DNA of 64,000 bases from Natranaerovirga pectinivora (GCF_004342165.1 NZ_SMAL01000002.1:186001-250000), one strand, 5' to 3'; numbered from the stretch's first letter, positions 9,726 to 18,263 are shown. The notes: generated by a model not told the origin, from the letters alone. Translations and numbers: made by a program.

Positions 9726-11081
9726 ATGAAGACATTAAACAAAAAGTATGGCTTGTGGACTTCAATAGCAATGGTTGTTGGTGTTGTTATTGGTTCAGGG
9801 GTATTCTTTAAAGCCGACGATGTATTGAAATTAACAGATGGTAATTTGATTTTAGCTTTAATTGCTTGGGTTATTGGGGCAATGGCCATGATTTTTGGAG
9901 CTTTGGTTTTTGCTGAATTTGCTCAACATATCCAAAAAGCTAATGGTGTAGTTGATTATTCGGAAGAAGCATATGGTAAAAGGTTTGCTTATTTGGTAGG
10001 TTGGTTCAAAGGTGTTTTATATTATACACCGCTGTCTGCAATTTTAGCATGGGTATCTGCAATGTACACACTTACACTTTTTGGCAGTGATAATCCAGTA
10101 AACTCTGGTTTAACTTGGATTATAGCAGGTATTTATTTATTAGCAGGATACATATTAAATTATTATTCAGCTTTATTAGCTGGAAAGTTTCAAGTAGCAA
10201 CAACAATTATAAAACTAATTCCACTAATATTAGTTGGAGTAGTAGGTATTATATATGGGTTAGTAAATGGTGTAATGATTGAGAATTTTGAAGTTGCATC
10301 AAAAACTATAGGTAGTAATTTTAGTTCTCTTGCTTCAGCAGTTGTTGCAACGGCTTTTGCTTATGAAGGTTGGATAGTAGCAACTACTATAAATAATGAA
10401 ATAAAAGATTCAAAGAAAAATTTACCTAGAGCCTTAACGATTGGTTCCATAGTTGTATTAATCGTTTATGTAGGGTACTTTTTAGGTATAGCAGGTGTAT
10501 TACCGACGACGCAAATTATGGCAGAAGGTAATAATGCTGTTAGTATTGCAGCCAATACTTTATTTGGAAATACAGCTGCAACAATTTTAACAGCCTTTGT
10601 TGTAATTTCTTGTTTAGGAACTTTAAATGGATTAGTAATATCTTGTATTCGCACACCTTTCTCACTGGCTGTTAGAAATCAAGGGCCGATGCCTAAATTG
10701 CTAGCAAAGGTAGATGAAAAAACGGATATGCCAAAATACTCAGTGTTATTTGGATTAGTATTCTCATCAATTCATTTAACAATATGGTATGGAAGTTTTA
10801 ACAATTGGTTTGGTGAATTTATTGCATTAGATGAAATTCCAATTGTATTAATTTACGGAATGTATATTTTCTTATATATTTGGTATATGGCTAAATTTAA
10901 ACATTTAAAACTTTGGAAAAGATTCGGAGTTCCAATGTTAGCCATTATTGGATCTTTAATTATCGTATATGGTGGTATAAGAAATCCAAGTATTGGTCAA
11001 TACTTAATCATTTGTATTGTTGTTATTTTATTAGGATTGTTCTTTTACAGAAAAGAAAATGTAATAGAAGAAAACAAATAA
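9726..11081 (+). CDS. APC family amino acid permease
   Basis: The 451-residue protein has about 12 membrane segments. The N-terminus GLWTSIAMVVGVVIGSGVFFKAD carries the GSG unwound-helix substrate motif of the amino acid-polyamine-organocation (APC) superfamily. The FAYEGWIVATTINNEIKDSKKNLPRAL segment near residue 215 is typical of LAT/YfnA-like members. It probably imports an amino acid or exchanges two; the substrate cannot be told from sequence. The SD GGGGACAGG precedes the ATG. It is monocistronic: its own extended -10 lies upstream and a bidirectional terminator downstream. Confidence 0.85.
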   Translation: MKTLNKKYGLWTSIAMVVGVVIGSGVFFKADDVLKLTDGNLILALIAWVIGAMAMIFGALVFAEFAQHIQKANGVVDYSEEAYGKRFAYLVGWFKGVLYYTPLSAILAWVSAMYTLTLFGSDNPVNSGLTWIIAGIYLLAGYILNYYSALLAGKFQVATTIIKLIPLILVGVVGIIYGLVNGVMIENFEVASKTIGSNFSSLASAVVATAFAYEGWIVATTINNEIKDSKKNLPRALTIGSIVVLIVYVGYFLGIAGVLPTTQIMAEGNNAVSIAANTLFGNTAATILTAFVVISCLGTLNGLVISCIRTPFSLAVRNQGPMPKLLAKVDEKTDMPKYSVLFGLVFSSIHLTIWYGSFNNWFGEFIALDEIPIVLIYGMYIFLYIWYMAKFKHLKLWKRFGVPMLAIIGSLIIVYGGIRNPSIGQYLIICIVVILLGLFFYRKENVIEENK

Positions 11082-11129
11082 AGATAGTAATTCTGGTGCC
11101 CATAGGAACTGAATATATATTCATAAATA

Positions 11130-11160
11130 AAAATAGGGATACTTTATGTATCTCTATTTT
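11130..11160. terminator. Bidirectional terminator between convergent genes
   Basis: AAAATAGGGATAC pairs with GTATCTCTATTTT around a 5-base loop; an A-run on one side and a T-run on the other serve both strands. Confidence 0.8.
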
Positions 11161-11166
11161 TATTAT

Positions 11167-11499
11167 TCATAGTCTATATGATGAAAATTCTTCTATTCTA
11201 CGTCCTATCCAGAGTACATCTGAAAGAATATTAGTGTCACAATATGTTACATACCCTTCAAATGTATCACGTGTAAATACAAACCTAATGGAACCATAGT
11301 TACAAGGTCCATAAACGGGTTCATAAGGATGCATCCATGTACCTGTTAATACATTGCCTTGTAAAGTGCCTTCCATAAGTGTTTCCCTAATTTCAAAGGC
11401 TCCTAAGACTTTATTACCACGTTGATAAAACTTAATGGGTAAACGATTGGTCCGCCATATACCACTTATATTAATTGGTTCGACTTCATGTATATACAA
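11167..11499 (-). CDS. Small protein of unknown function (beta-rich, Gly/Trp-containing)
   Basis: Not recognised. The 110-residue protein has no signal peptide or membrane segment. It shows alternating hydrophobic/polar segments with SGIWRTN, FYQRGNKVLGAF, EGTLQGNVLTGTW and VFTRDTFEGYV, reminiscent of small beta-barrel proteins in which a Gly-x-Trp and repeated T-G-T-W turns are kept. The start is set at TTG 11499, where AAGGAG lies eight bases upstream; an in-frame GTG at 11508 overlaps the SD. It stands alone between a shared terminator and the BlaI locus. It could be a cytosolic ligand-binding barrel, but that is only a resemblance. Confidence 0.6.
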   Translation of the reverse strand: MYIHEVEPINISGIWRTNRLPIKFYQRGNKVLGAFEIRETLMEGTLQGNVLTGTWMHPYEPVYGPCNYGSIRFVFTRDTFEGYVTYCDTNILSDVLWIGRRIEEFSSYRL

Positions 11500-11645
11500 C
11501 TTCCCCACTCCTTGGGTGTAAACTAAAAATTCACTTTGGTATAATTTATGAGTAGTTACATCTAAATGTGAGTAGCCATAATTGTATTAAGGTTAAAGAA
11601 TAAAAATCCTTGACTATATAATCAAAGAAACATGAGTAAATTGTT

Positions 11646-11679
11646 TACTATTGTGTGTAGTAAATGAATGTTGTATAAT
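11646..11679 (+). promoter_or_regulatory. blaI-like gene promoter with operator O1
   Basis: TTGTGT (11651-11656) and TATAAT (11674-11679) at 17 bp. The operator TACTAT-TGTGT-GTAGTA (11646-11662) covers the -35, predicting autorepression. Its half-sites and 5-base spacer match the two sites upstream of the DUF2318 gene. Confidence 0.7.
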
Positions 11680-11699
11680 GACTTAAAGGAGTTGATACA

Positions 11700-12131
11700 A
11701 TGAAAAGGTTTTCGGATTATAAGCCTAGTGAACATGGTTTAAATAAAGTTCTTGGAACTCTTGAAAGTGAAGTTATGGATGCTATTTGGCGAAAAGGTAG
11801 TGAAGTAACTGTTCGAGAAATATTTGATAAATTAGCTTTATCAAAAGATATTGCCTACACAACTGTTATGACCATTATGGTACGATTAGCAGATAAAAAT
11901 ATATTAGATAGAAGAAAAGATGGAAAAACATTATACTTTATACCATTTCTATCAAAGGAAGAATTCACCAGTAAGATGGTTGGCAATGTCGTGGATAGTT
12001 TATTAGAAGATTTTGCTGAGGCTACTATGGCTCACTTTATATCCCGAGTAAAAAAAGGGGATCGTCAAACAATAGAAAAACTAGAACAACTATTGGCACT
12101 TAGTGAGGATGGTGAGGCAAATGGCATCTAA
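11700..12131 (+). CDS. BlaI/MecI/CopY family transcriptional repressor
   Basis: The 143-residue protein has the winged helix of the penicillinase repressor family (about 15-80: LESEVMDAIWRKGSEVTVREIF, AYTTVMTIMVRLADKNILDRRKDGKTLYF) and a C-terminal helical dimerisation region. It has no cysteines, so it lacks the CxCx4CxC metal motif of CopY; it is of the BlaI/MecI kind, inactivated by proteolysis. It overlaps the M56 protease gene by 11 bases, the classical repressor-protease pairing. Probable targets are its own promoter and the DUF2318-ABC operon, both of which carry the same palindrome. The SD is AAAGGAG, eight bases upstream. Confidence 0.92.
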   Translation: MKRFSDYKPSEHGLNKVLGTLESEVMDAIWRKGSEVTVREIFDKLALSKDIAYTTVMTIMVRLADKNILDRRKDGKTLYFIPFLSKEEFTSKMVGNVVDSLLEDFAEATMAHFISRVKKGDRQTIEKLEQLLALSEDGEANGI

Positions 12132-13080
12132 TTTTCACGCTTTTTTTTCTCATGTTTTATTTGGGATTACTTTGGTATTTCCAATAATTTTTTTAAGTCT
12201 AAAGGCTTTTAAAATAAAAAATCCTAGACAAAGAATGGGTTTTTATACCTTGGGATTGGTCCTGCCTTTAATTAGTTTAACACTTTTTTATACCATACTA
12301 ACAAAGCGATGTGAAATGGGCTATATTAGAAATTCAAATTATTTTTTTGATTTGATTTGTAAAGTAGGTATTAATTTTATATTTTTTATTGGCCCTATAA
12401 TATTAGGTTTAATACTATTGGCTTTAATTAAAGGGGTAATAGGTGGAATTTTATTATATAGATTTAGGCTAGAGGATAGAGGGTGTTGCCCAGAAAAGAT
12501 AAGAGTAGAAAAAATTATTACAGAACGCTGTATGTATTTAAATCAGAAGGTTCCAAGGGTATTACTTAGTAGAAAAGATGGATTTGCAGCCATGGTTATG
12601 GGATGGGTAAATCCTGTTATTATTATAAATAGTGTGATGGTAAATGAATTAAGTGACAGTGAGTTAGACATGATGATAACCCATGAACTTATCCATATAC
12701 GTCGAGGGGATTGTTTTATTGGATGGTTTTTTCATTTGATAAGAGATATTATGTTTTTTAATCCATTAAGTACACTACTTTTAAAAAATTATTTAACTGA
12801 GAGAGAACGTTTATGTGATAAAGAAACCGCTGAACTTCTGGGGAATCCTCGTGCATATGCAGCAACTTTATTAAAAGTATGGCGCATCCTTGTAGACAAA
12901 GAAGATCAAGTTGTAAGAACAGTAGTAAGTTTTATTGGGAATAAAAATGAAATGGAGTACCGTATTTTAAGTTTGGTTTCAGGAGAAATGGTAAATCCAA
13001 AATTATCCTTTAAAAAGCTAATGGCAATAAAAATTATTATTATAACCCTTGTAGTGACAATGGTGAGTTTGATTTGTTAG
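12121..13080 (+). CDS. M56 family membrane metallopeptidase (BlaR1/MecR1-like, no sensor domain)
   Basis: The 319-residue protein has three N-terminal membrane segments, a cytoplasmic zinc protease region with HELIHIRRGD (HEXXH at 188-192) and the downstream Glu motif in ERERLCDKETAELLG, and a final membrane helix at the C-terminus. It ends there, so the extracellular penicillin-binding sensor of BlaR1 (about 250 residues) is missing; the signal it senses is unknown. The start at 12121 has GGTGAGG just upstream; GTG 12103 and ATG 12109 are possible alternatives. It probably cleaves the BlaI-like repressor when activated, relieving repression of the following operon. Confidence 0.88.
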   Translation: MASNFHAFFSHVLFGITLVFPIIFLSLKAFKIKNPRQRMGFYTLGLVLPLISLTLFYTILTKRCEMGYIRNSNYFFDLICKVGINFIFFIGPIILGLILLALIKGVIGGILLYRFRLEDRGCCPEKIRVEKIITERCMYLNQKVPRVLLSRKDGFAAMVMGWVNPVIIINSVMVNELSDSELDMMITHELIHIRRGDCFIGWFFHLIRDIMFFNPLSTLLLKNYLTERERLCDKETAELLGNPRAYAATLLKVWRILVDKEDQVVRTVVSFIGNKNEMEYRILSLVSGEMVNPKLSFKKLMAIKIIIITLVVTMVSLIC

Positions 13081-13131
13081 GATTGTATAAGTAAGGAAGA
13101 TAAAACTTGTGTAAAAAAATATAAATTTTAC

Positions 13132-13221
13132 TTGTAATTTTGCAGAAGAAAGAATATAATAATAACACTACTACAATGCGTAGTAGTTTGTTTTTGAAAT
13201 GAAGTACTACATAAAGTAGTA
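13132..13221 (+). promoter_or_regulatory. Promoter and two BlaI-type operators (O2, O3) of the DUF2318-ABC operon
   Basis: TTGTAA (13132-13137) and TATAAT (13155-13160) at 17 bp. O2, TACTAC-AATGC-GTAGTA (13169-13185), sits at the start of transcription. O3, TACTAC-ATAAA-GTAGTA (13205-13221), follows 36 bp downstream. Both match O1 at 11646. They place the operon under the adjacent repressor. Confidence 0.78.
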
Positions 13222-13242
13222 GAAAAAGGGAGGAAGTTTTAA

Positions 13243-13827
13243 ATGCCAAAGAAATTTGTTAGTAAAAAAGAACAATTTACACAAGAACAAAAAAGTAAAT
13301 TGCCAGTGCTCCTTGGAATTATAGGGATTGTTTTAATTGTTGGAGTAGCCTTTATAGCTTTAAATTCCAATGATAATGAAGGAGATAATAATTATTTTGG
13401 AAGTCCAGTAGCAACTTCCCGTTCCTATGTGGGAGAATTAATATCTATGACAACAATTGCCCCTACAGTTGAAAATGGTCAAATAAAAATACCTCTAGAA
13501 GTTGTTGATACAAATAATATTGTATCTTTTGAACTGGAGAATAATGAAAATGTATTAGTACCTTTAATGGCATATATTACACCTACAGGAAGGTTATTTG
13601 CTGGTAGTAGTATGTGTGAACCTTGTCGTGGAAGGACATTTTCTTTAGCAGGAGAAACCCTTGTATGTGATACTTGTCGTACAACTTATAGTATAGAAAA
13701 CCATAGCTTTATATCTGGAGCACCATCTTGTGGGTCCTATCCACCAGTTAATTTGAATCCTATAGTTGAAAATGGAACTATTATTATTGAACTTGAAGAA
13801 GTTTTAAATTGGAGAATTAGAGCATAA
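13243..13827 (+). CDS. DUF2318 (FtrD-like) Fe-S/metal-binding membrane-anchored protein
   Basis: The 194-residue protein has one N-terminal membrane anchor (about 25-47) and an exported domain with C125-x2-C128, C142-x2-C145 and C163, the spacing of the DUF2318 domain of FtrD-type proteins. In Campylobacter and some E. coli, DUF2318 proteins are encoded with FTR1/FetM, P19/FetP and a MacB-like ABC set involved in iron uptake. Here the ABC set is present downstream but no FTR1 or P19 gene is in the window. First gene of an apparent six-gene operon. SD GGGAGG. It may be an extracytoplasmic metal or electron carrier; the exact role is unknown. Confidence 0.8.
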   Translation: MPKKFVSKKEQFTQEQKSKLPVLLGIIGIVLIVGVAFIALNSNDNEGDNNYFGSPVATSRSYVGELISMTTIAPTVENGQIKIPLEVVDTNNIVSFELENNENVLVPLMAYITPTGRLFAGSSMCEPCRGRTFSLAGETLVCDTCRTTYSIENHSFISGAPSCGSYPPVNLNPIVENGTIIIELEEVLNWRIRA

Positions 13828-13854
13828 TGTGCCTTTGTGAAGGAGTGACAAAAT

Positions 13855-14175
13855 ATGAATGAGATTAAAGTAGACAATAAAAAAAGAAAGTTCGATATAG
13901 GAAACTTAATTTATGTTGCATTAATCATTGTAGTCCTTTTGTTTGGGATGAACAGATTAGGCATTACTCAAGGGTTTTTAGCAGGTACAAATACAGATAC
14001 AATGCGTCAACTGGGATTAGAATACTATATGGATCATTATGGTGAACAAGTAGGAGCAGAGGAACCGGAAGCAGTCATAAGAAATTTTGGCTGTCATCGA
14101 GAAATTCACATATATGAAGGGGACCAATTAAAGATTAGATTATCTTTTTTTAATGGTAGAGTAAGCGAAATTTAG
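13855..14175 (+). CDS. Small membrane-anchored protein with NFGCHxEI motif (short paralogue)
   Basis: Not a family I can name. The 106-residue protein has a charged N-terminus, one membrane helix (about 17-36) and an external domain of about 60 residues. The domain contains EYYMDHYGEQVGA and NFGCHREIHI and ends FFNGRVSEI. The same domain closes the next gene's product, so the two are paralogues. The invariant Gly-Cys-His with a following Glu suggests a metal or redox site; this is inference. It starts 27 bases after the DUF2318 gene with SD AAGGAGTG. Confidence 0.75.
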   Translation: MNEIKVDNKKRKFDIGNLIYVALIIVVLLFGMNRLGITQGFLAGTNTDTMRQLGLEYYMDHYGEQVGAEEPEAVIRNFGCHREIHIYEGDQLKIRLSFFNGRVSEI

Positions 14176-14200
14176 TTTTTGAATGAATAGAGGTGGAAAT

Positions 14201-14848
14201 GTGTTTAAAAACAAGAAGTTAAATCATATAGCTTTTGGTTTGCTAGCAATAATATTAGTAGTGGGTGTAACAACTGGCGTGAAAATTATACAAGGTAGAA
14301 ACAATGAACTCTTTACTACAGAAAATACAGATGAAATTGACGTAGATATTCTTTTTGGAGAGAATGATTCAAACACAGAAGAAGCAATAGATGAAAAAGA
14401 AGAAATAGAAAGTGATATTCTTGATGAAGTTACTGAAGGAGAAAAACCAGTAACTTCTAATGAAAATAGTAATCCAACAATAATACCAGAAAGTAACAAT
14501 ACAAATGGGAATCAAAATGGCAATAGTGGGTCCCCATCTATAAGTGAAACTATTACTGCGACAAACCCTAATGTATCTGAACCGGCACCTACTACCCAAT
14601 CACCTTCAATACAAGATGCACCCCAGCTTTATAGAGAGGCAGTAGTAGAAAGTTTTGATGATGATGAATTAGGGAAAAAGGCTCTGGCATATTTCAGAAA
14701 CAAATATGGGGATCATCCAGGTGCAAAAGATGCAAAAGCAGAAGTAGTAAATTTTGGGTGTCATATGGAAATCTATATCCATAATGATGAAGAAGTGTTT
14801 TTAGGATTAGCTTACTTTGATGGTGAGTTCTATGAGTTTCAATACTAA
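14201..14848 (+). CDS. Membrane-anchored protein with NFGCHxEI motif (long paralogue)
   Basis: Unnamed family. The 215-residue protein has an N-terminal membrane helix (about 8-26), then a long low-complexity linker (about 35-130): acidic first, then rich in Asn, Ser, Thr and Pro. It ends in the same domain as the preceding gene (AYFRNKYGDHPGA, NFGCHMEIYI, YFDGEFYEF). The linker would hold the domain away from the membrane, perhaps reaching through the wall. GTG 14201 is chosen because AGAGGTGG lies just upstream; ATG 14183 in the same frame has no SD. It lies between its paralogue and the ABC permease. Confidence 0.72.
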   Translation: MFKNKKLNHIAFGLLAIILVVGVTTGVKIIQGRNNELFTTENTDEIDVDILFGENDSNTEEAIDEKEEIESDILDEVTEGEKPVTSNENSNPTIIPESNNTNGNQNGNSGSPSISETITATNPNVSEPAPTTQSPSIQDAPQLYREAVVESFDDDELGKKALAYFRNKYGDHPGAKDAKAEVVNFGCHMEIYIHNDEEVFLGLAYFDGEFYEFQY

Positions 14849-14888
14849 AATTATTACAAAATAGTAGCAGTTAAATAGAGGTGAAAAA

Positions 14889-16088
14889 ATGAGTATATTT
14901 CAGATTGCTTTAAGTAACTTAAAACGTAGAAAAATGAAAATGCTTTTTCTAATGATGGGATTAGTTGTTGGAGTAGCGACAGTTATAGCTTTTCTAAATA
15001 TTATAGAAGCAATGAATAAAGATTTAGGGGATAGAATTGATGAATTCGGTGCCAATGCCATTTTACTTCCTCGTACAGAAGGAATGGAAATGAGTTATGG
15101 TAATGCCATGGTCTCGGATTTAACTTTTGATGTCCAAAAATTAACAATGGAAGATATCCCACCTATTTTTACTTCATCCGTTGCTGAGTACATTAATATA
15201 GTATCACCAAAACTAGTAGGAGCTGTAGATATTAAAGGTCAAAAGTCTTTAATTGTAGGTATAGAAACGAAACAAGAGTTTTCACAAAAGCCGTGGTTTT
15301 CATTGAGATATCAAGAAGGTGTTGCACCAGGAGATAGGGTAGGCGATTTGGCTCTGCTGGAATTGCCTGAAGATCGTTTAATTCTTGGGTTATCGGCTGC
15401 AAGGGCATTTAATGTGCAAATTGGTGATGCATTAGAAATAGATAATAGGATTTTTTATGTTTATGGTGTATTAGATGAACTTGGAAGTGAAGAAGATGGC
15501 CTTATATTTGCTAATTTGACAGTGGTTCAAAATATTCTTAATAGACCTGGTGAACTTTCTATGATAGAGATTTCAGCATACTGTAATTACTGTCCTATAG
15601 AGGAAGTTACAATGGGATTAGAAGAAGCCATTCCTAATGCCCGTGGCATTCCTTTAAGACAAGCAGCTCTTTTTAGGGAAGAGACAATTGAACAATTTTC
15701 AGCTTTTGGTTATGCCCTATCAGGGATGGTACTTTTAATTGCAGCATTAGTTGTTTTAATATCTATGTTATCTTCTATTAATGAAAGAACCAGAGAAATT
15801 GGTATATTTAGAGCTATTGGGTTCCGTCAGCGTCATATTATACAAATTATTTTCTTAGAAGTTGGAATGGTTAGTATTTTAGGTGGTGTTCTTGGATTTG
15901 CTTTTGGAAGTCTAGGCGCAAAATATGCAGGTCCTTACCTAGCAGGAATCCAAAGTGGTGTGCCTATTCAGTTTAATTTATTATTACCAGCAGTGTTGTT
16001 ATCAACAAGCTTAGCAATCATAGTAAGTGCATATCCAGCTATAAAAGCTGCAAAGCTTGACCCGGCAGAAGCACTACGTTTTTTATAA
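14889..16088 (+). CDS. MacB/FtsX-type ABC transporter permease (first of two)
   Basis: The 399-residue protein has an N-terminal helix (LKRRKMKMLFLMMGLVVGVATVIAF), a large external domain of about 220 residues (MacB-PCD fold) and three C-terminal helices in the FtsX domain, with the usual INERTREIGIFRAIGFRQRHI loop and YPAIKAAKLDPAEALRF end. This class works as a mechanotransmitter or lipoprotein/peptide exporter rather than a channel-type importer. It pairs with the ATPase and second permease downstream; the same trio accompanies DUF2318 genes in P19-type iron loci. SD GAGGTG. Confidence 0.87.
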   Translation: MSIFQIALSNLKRRKMKMLFLMMGLVVGVATVIAFLNIIEAMNKDLGDRIDEFGANAILLPRTEGMEMSYGNAMVSDLTFDVQKLTMEDIPPIFTSSVAEYINIVSPKLVGAVDIKGQKSLIVGIETKQEFSQKPWFSLRYQEGVAPGDRVGDLALLELPEDRLILGLSAARAFNVQIGDALEIDNRIFYVYGVLDELGSEEDGLIFANLTVVQNILNRPGELSMIEISAYCNYCPIEEVTMGLEEAIPNARGIPLRQAALFREETIEQFSAFGYALSGMVLLIAALVVLISMLSSINERTREIGIFRAIGFRQRHIIQIIFLEVGMVSILGGVLGFAFGSLGAKYAGPYLAGIQSGVPIQFNLLLPAVLLSTSLAIIVSAYPAIKAAKLDPAEALRFL

Positions 16089-16127
16089 ATGTATTCACAG
16101 TGAAACTAATTATAAGGAGGCATAAGA

Positions 16128-16805
16128 ATGTCTGAAATAATGATTTCGTTAAAAGAAGTTAAAAAAACATATAAATCTATGGGAGATGAAGTCCAAGCTT
16201 TGCGGTCTGTAAGCTTTGACGTTATGAAAGGTGAATCCATTAGTGTAATGGGGCACTCAGGTTCAGGAAAAAGTACCATGTTATCCATTATTGGTGCTTT
16301 AAATCCACCTACTTCTGGAACCATAGAAATAGATGGCATTGATATATACAAATTATCACAAGAAAAAAGAGCTGACTTTAGAAGAGAATACTTAGGATTT
16401 GTATTTCAGCAATTTCAATTAATACCTTATTTAACAGCTATTGAAAATGTAATGTTACCTTTAACAACTACAAAAAGATCTAATAAAGAAAAAAGAGAGA
16501 TGGCAGCAGACGTATTGGGTCGTGTTGGCTTGACTGAGAAAATGAACCGCTTACCAAACCAGCTTTCAGGAGGAGAGCAAGAAAGAGTTGCCATTGCAAG
16601 AGCTATTGTAAATGAGCCACCTCTTATCTTAGCAGATGAACCTACTGGTAGTTTAGATACTAAAACAGGTGATGAAATTATGGCGTTGTTTCAACAGTTA
16701 AATGAAGAAGGGTTAACTGTATTAATGGTAACGCATAATCCGGATAACACCCGTTATATGGGGCGAACGATAATGATGAAAGATGGTAAATTATCATTAG
16801 ACTAA
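16128..16805 (+). CDS. ABC transporter ATP-binding protein (MacB/LolD type)
   Basis: The 225-residue protein is a complete ATPase with Walker [10 protein letters not shown] (about 41-49), Q-loop [12 protein letters not shown], signature [10 protein letters not shown], Walker [13 protein letters not shown] and H-loop VTHN. The Y/F[13 protein letters not shown] stretch is typical of the LolD/MacB/FtsE class. It lies between the two FtsX-type permeases and energises them, probably as a heterodimeric-permease complex. The SD AAGGAGGC is close to ideal. The signature has Glu in place of the more usual Gln (LSGGQ). Confidence 0.93.
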   Translation: MSEIMISLKEVKKTYKSMGDEVQALRSVSFDVMKGESISVMGHSGSGKSTMLSIIGALNPPTSGTIEIDGIDIYKLSQEKRADFRREYLGFVFQQFQLIPYLTAIENVMLPLTTTKRSNKEKREMAADVLGRVGLTEKMNRLPNQLSGGEQERVAIARAIVNEPPLILADEPTGSLDTKTGDEIMALFQQLNEEGLTVLMVTHNPDNTRYMGRTIMMKDGKLSLD

Positions 16806-16838
16806 TAATTTTATATAAAAGTATAAGGGAGGGATAAA

Positions 16839-18104
16839 GTGAAACTTCATAATATAATATTAAACAATCTCCGTAGACGTAAAGCAAAAATGTTATTTGT
16901 GTTGTTAGGGTTAATTATTGGAATTGCTACAGTTGTTTCTGTATACGGAGTAGTTGAGACAATGAAAATAGAGATGACAAGACAAGTAACTGAATTTGGT
17001 GTAAATGTTGTAATTACACCAGATGCAGGAGGCTTAACATTCTCTTATGGTGGGATAACATTGCCTGAGATTATGTATGATGTTGAACAACTAACAACAG
17101 AAGATGTTTCTAAAATTGAAGCATTACCATCTAGTGATATGATAAGAATTATTGCTCCAAAATTATTAGGATTTAATTCTTTAGAAACGGGGCAAAGGAT
17201 CATGGTAGTTGGGGCTAACCTTCAAGAGGAATTTTTAATTAAGCCTTGGTTAAGAATTGATGACGGGATGGAAATGTCAGATTCACAAGCTTTGGAGATA
17301 AGTCCCTTACAAGGTGAAGATAAGAAAATGGACTTTGAACTCATTGATTTAAGTCGTCAAGATTTAGAAAGACTTACTATTTCAAATGAACAAATTATAG
17401 TGGGAGCTGTAATAGCAGATTCACTTAATATTAAAGAAGGAGATTTTCTAGTTATTTCAGATAAAGAATTTGAAATAAGTGCTATTCTACTAGAAAGTGG
17501 TTCTACGGAAGACCAACAAATTTTCATGAATCTTGTTGCTGCTGGAGAGTTGTTAGGGCGGCCTGAAGAGATTACTGTAATCGAAATGGCAGTAGATTAC
17601 TTCAAAGGATCAGAAGAAGCACTGCTTTTAGAATTAGAAAGAGAACTTCCACATACCTATGTGACAAGTCTTCGTCAAGAAACTTTAAGAAGAGATGAGA
17701 TGTTAATGAGATTGGTTCGTTTTGGAATGTCCATATCCCTACTTGTATTATTGGTAGGAATGTTAGTAGTTGGATTAACAATGCTAAGTTCTGTCAGGGA
17801 AAGAACCAATGAAATTGGTGTGTTTAGAGCTATAGGATTTAGAAAGTCTGATATTGCTAAGATGATTGTTCTTGAAGGTGTTATAATAAGTACAGTGGGT
17901 GGAATTATTGGATATTTTATTGGTATGTTTATTGCAAGTTATGCTGGACCATATTTAGCAGGAATGGATATACAGATTCCTTGGAGATTGGATATTTTAT
18001 TATTAGCAGTTGGATTAGCAATTGTAATTGGTTTGGTTTCAAGTCTTTATCCAGCTCGCAAAGCTGCAAATTTAGATCCTGTTGAAGCGTTAAGATTTAT
18101 ATAG
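16839..18104 (+). CDS. MacB/FtsX-type ABC transporter permease (second of two)
   Basis: The 421-residue protein is homologous to the first permease: N-terminal LRRRKAKMLFVLLGLIIGIATVVSVYG helix region, a long external domain (about 45-275), then three helices with VRERTNEIGVFRAIGFRKSDI and the YPARKAANLDPVEALRFI end. The external domain is about 20 residues longer than in the first permease, so the two permeases probably form an asymmetric pair. It starts with GTG 34 bases after the ATPase gene, with SD AGGGAGGG. It is the last gene of the BlaI-controlled operon and is followed by a terminator. Confidence 0.87.
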   Translation: MKLHNIILNNLRRRKAKMLFVLLGLIIGIATVVSVYGVVETMKIEMTRQVTEFGVNVVITPDAGGLTFSYGGITLPEIMYDVEQLTTEDVSKIEALPSSDMIRIIAPKLLGFNSLETGQRIMVVGANLQEEFLIKPWLRIDDGMEMSDSQALEISPLQGEDKKMDFELIDLSRQDLERLTISNEQIIVGAVIADSLNIKEGDFLVISDKEFEISAILLESGSTEDQQIFMNLVAAGELLGRPEEITVIEMAVDYFKGSEEALLLELERELPHTYVTSLRQETLRRDEMLMRLVRFGMSISLLVLLVGMLVVGLTMLSSVRERTNEIGVFRAIGFRKSDIAKMIVLEGVIISTVGGIIGYFIGMFIASYAGPYLAGMDIQIPWRLDILLLAVGLAIVIGLVSSLYPARKAANLDPVEALRFI

Positions 18105-18117
18105 AAAAAATAAAACT

Positions 18118-18142
18118 GAGAGGTTTAGGCCTCTCTTTTTTT
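18118..18142 (+). terminator. Terminator of the DUF2318-ABC operon
   Basis: GAGAGG pairs with CCTCTC around a 6-base loop, then seven T. Confidence 0.88.
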
Positions 18143-18229
18143 GATATAAATAAATTGTTGTAATTTATAAGGTAGCTTTGTAGTACCATTGAGATATTTA
18201 ATTAAATTAAAAAATAAAGTATAATAAGT

Positions 18230-18247
18230 AGAATAGAATTCTATTCT
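18230..18247. other. Perfect 18-bp palindrome
   Basis: AGAATAGAA-TTCTATTCT with no loop, in the 18143-18263 gap. Too tight for a terminator hairpin; a protein-binding site is possible. Nothing else recognised in this gap. Confidence 0.35.
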
Positions 18248-18263
18248 ATTTATTTCTACAAGA

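Noticed and set aside
10913-11299. Plus-strand open frame overlapping the permease end and the small minus-strand gene
   Set aside because: Low-complexity translation, runs through a terminator, overlaps two better-supported genes.
14224-14599. Minus-strand frames opposite the long NFGCHxEI protein
   Set aside because: Ser-rich and Phe-rich translations are the complement of the acidic/Asn-rich linker; no SD.
18230-18247. Palindrome as a terminator
   Set aside because: No loop and no T-run; kept only as an unexplained palindrome.
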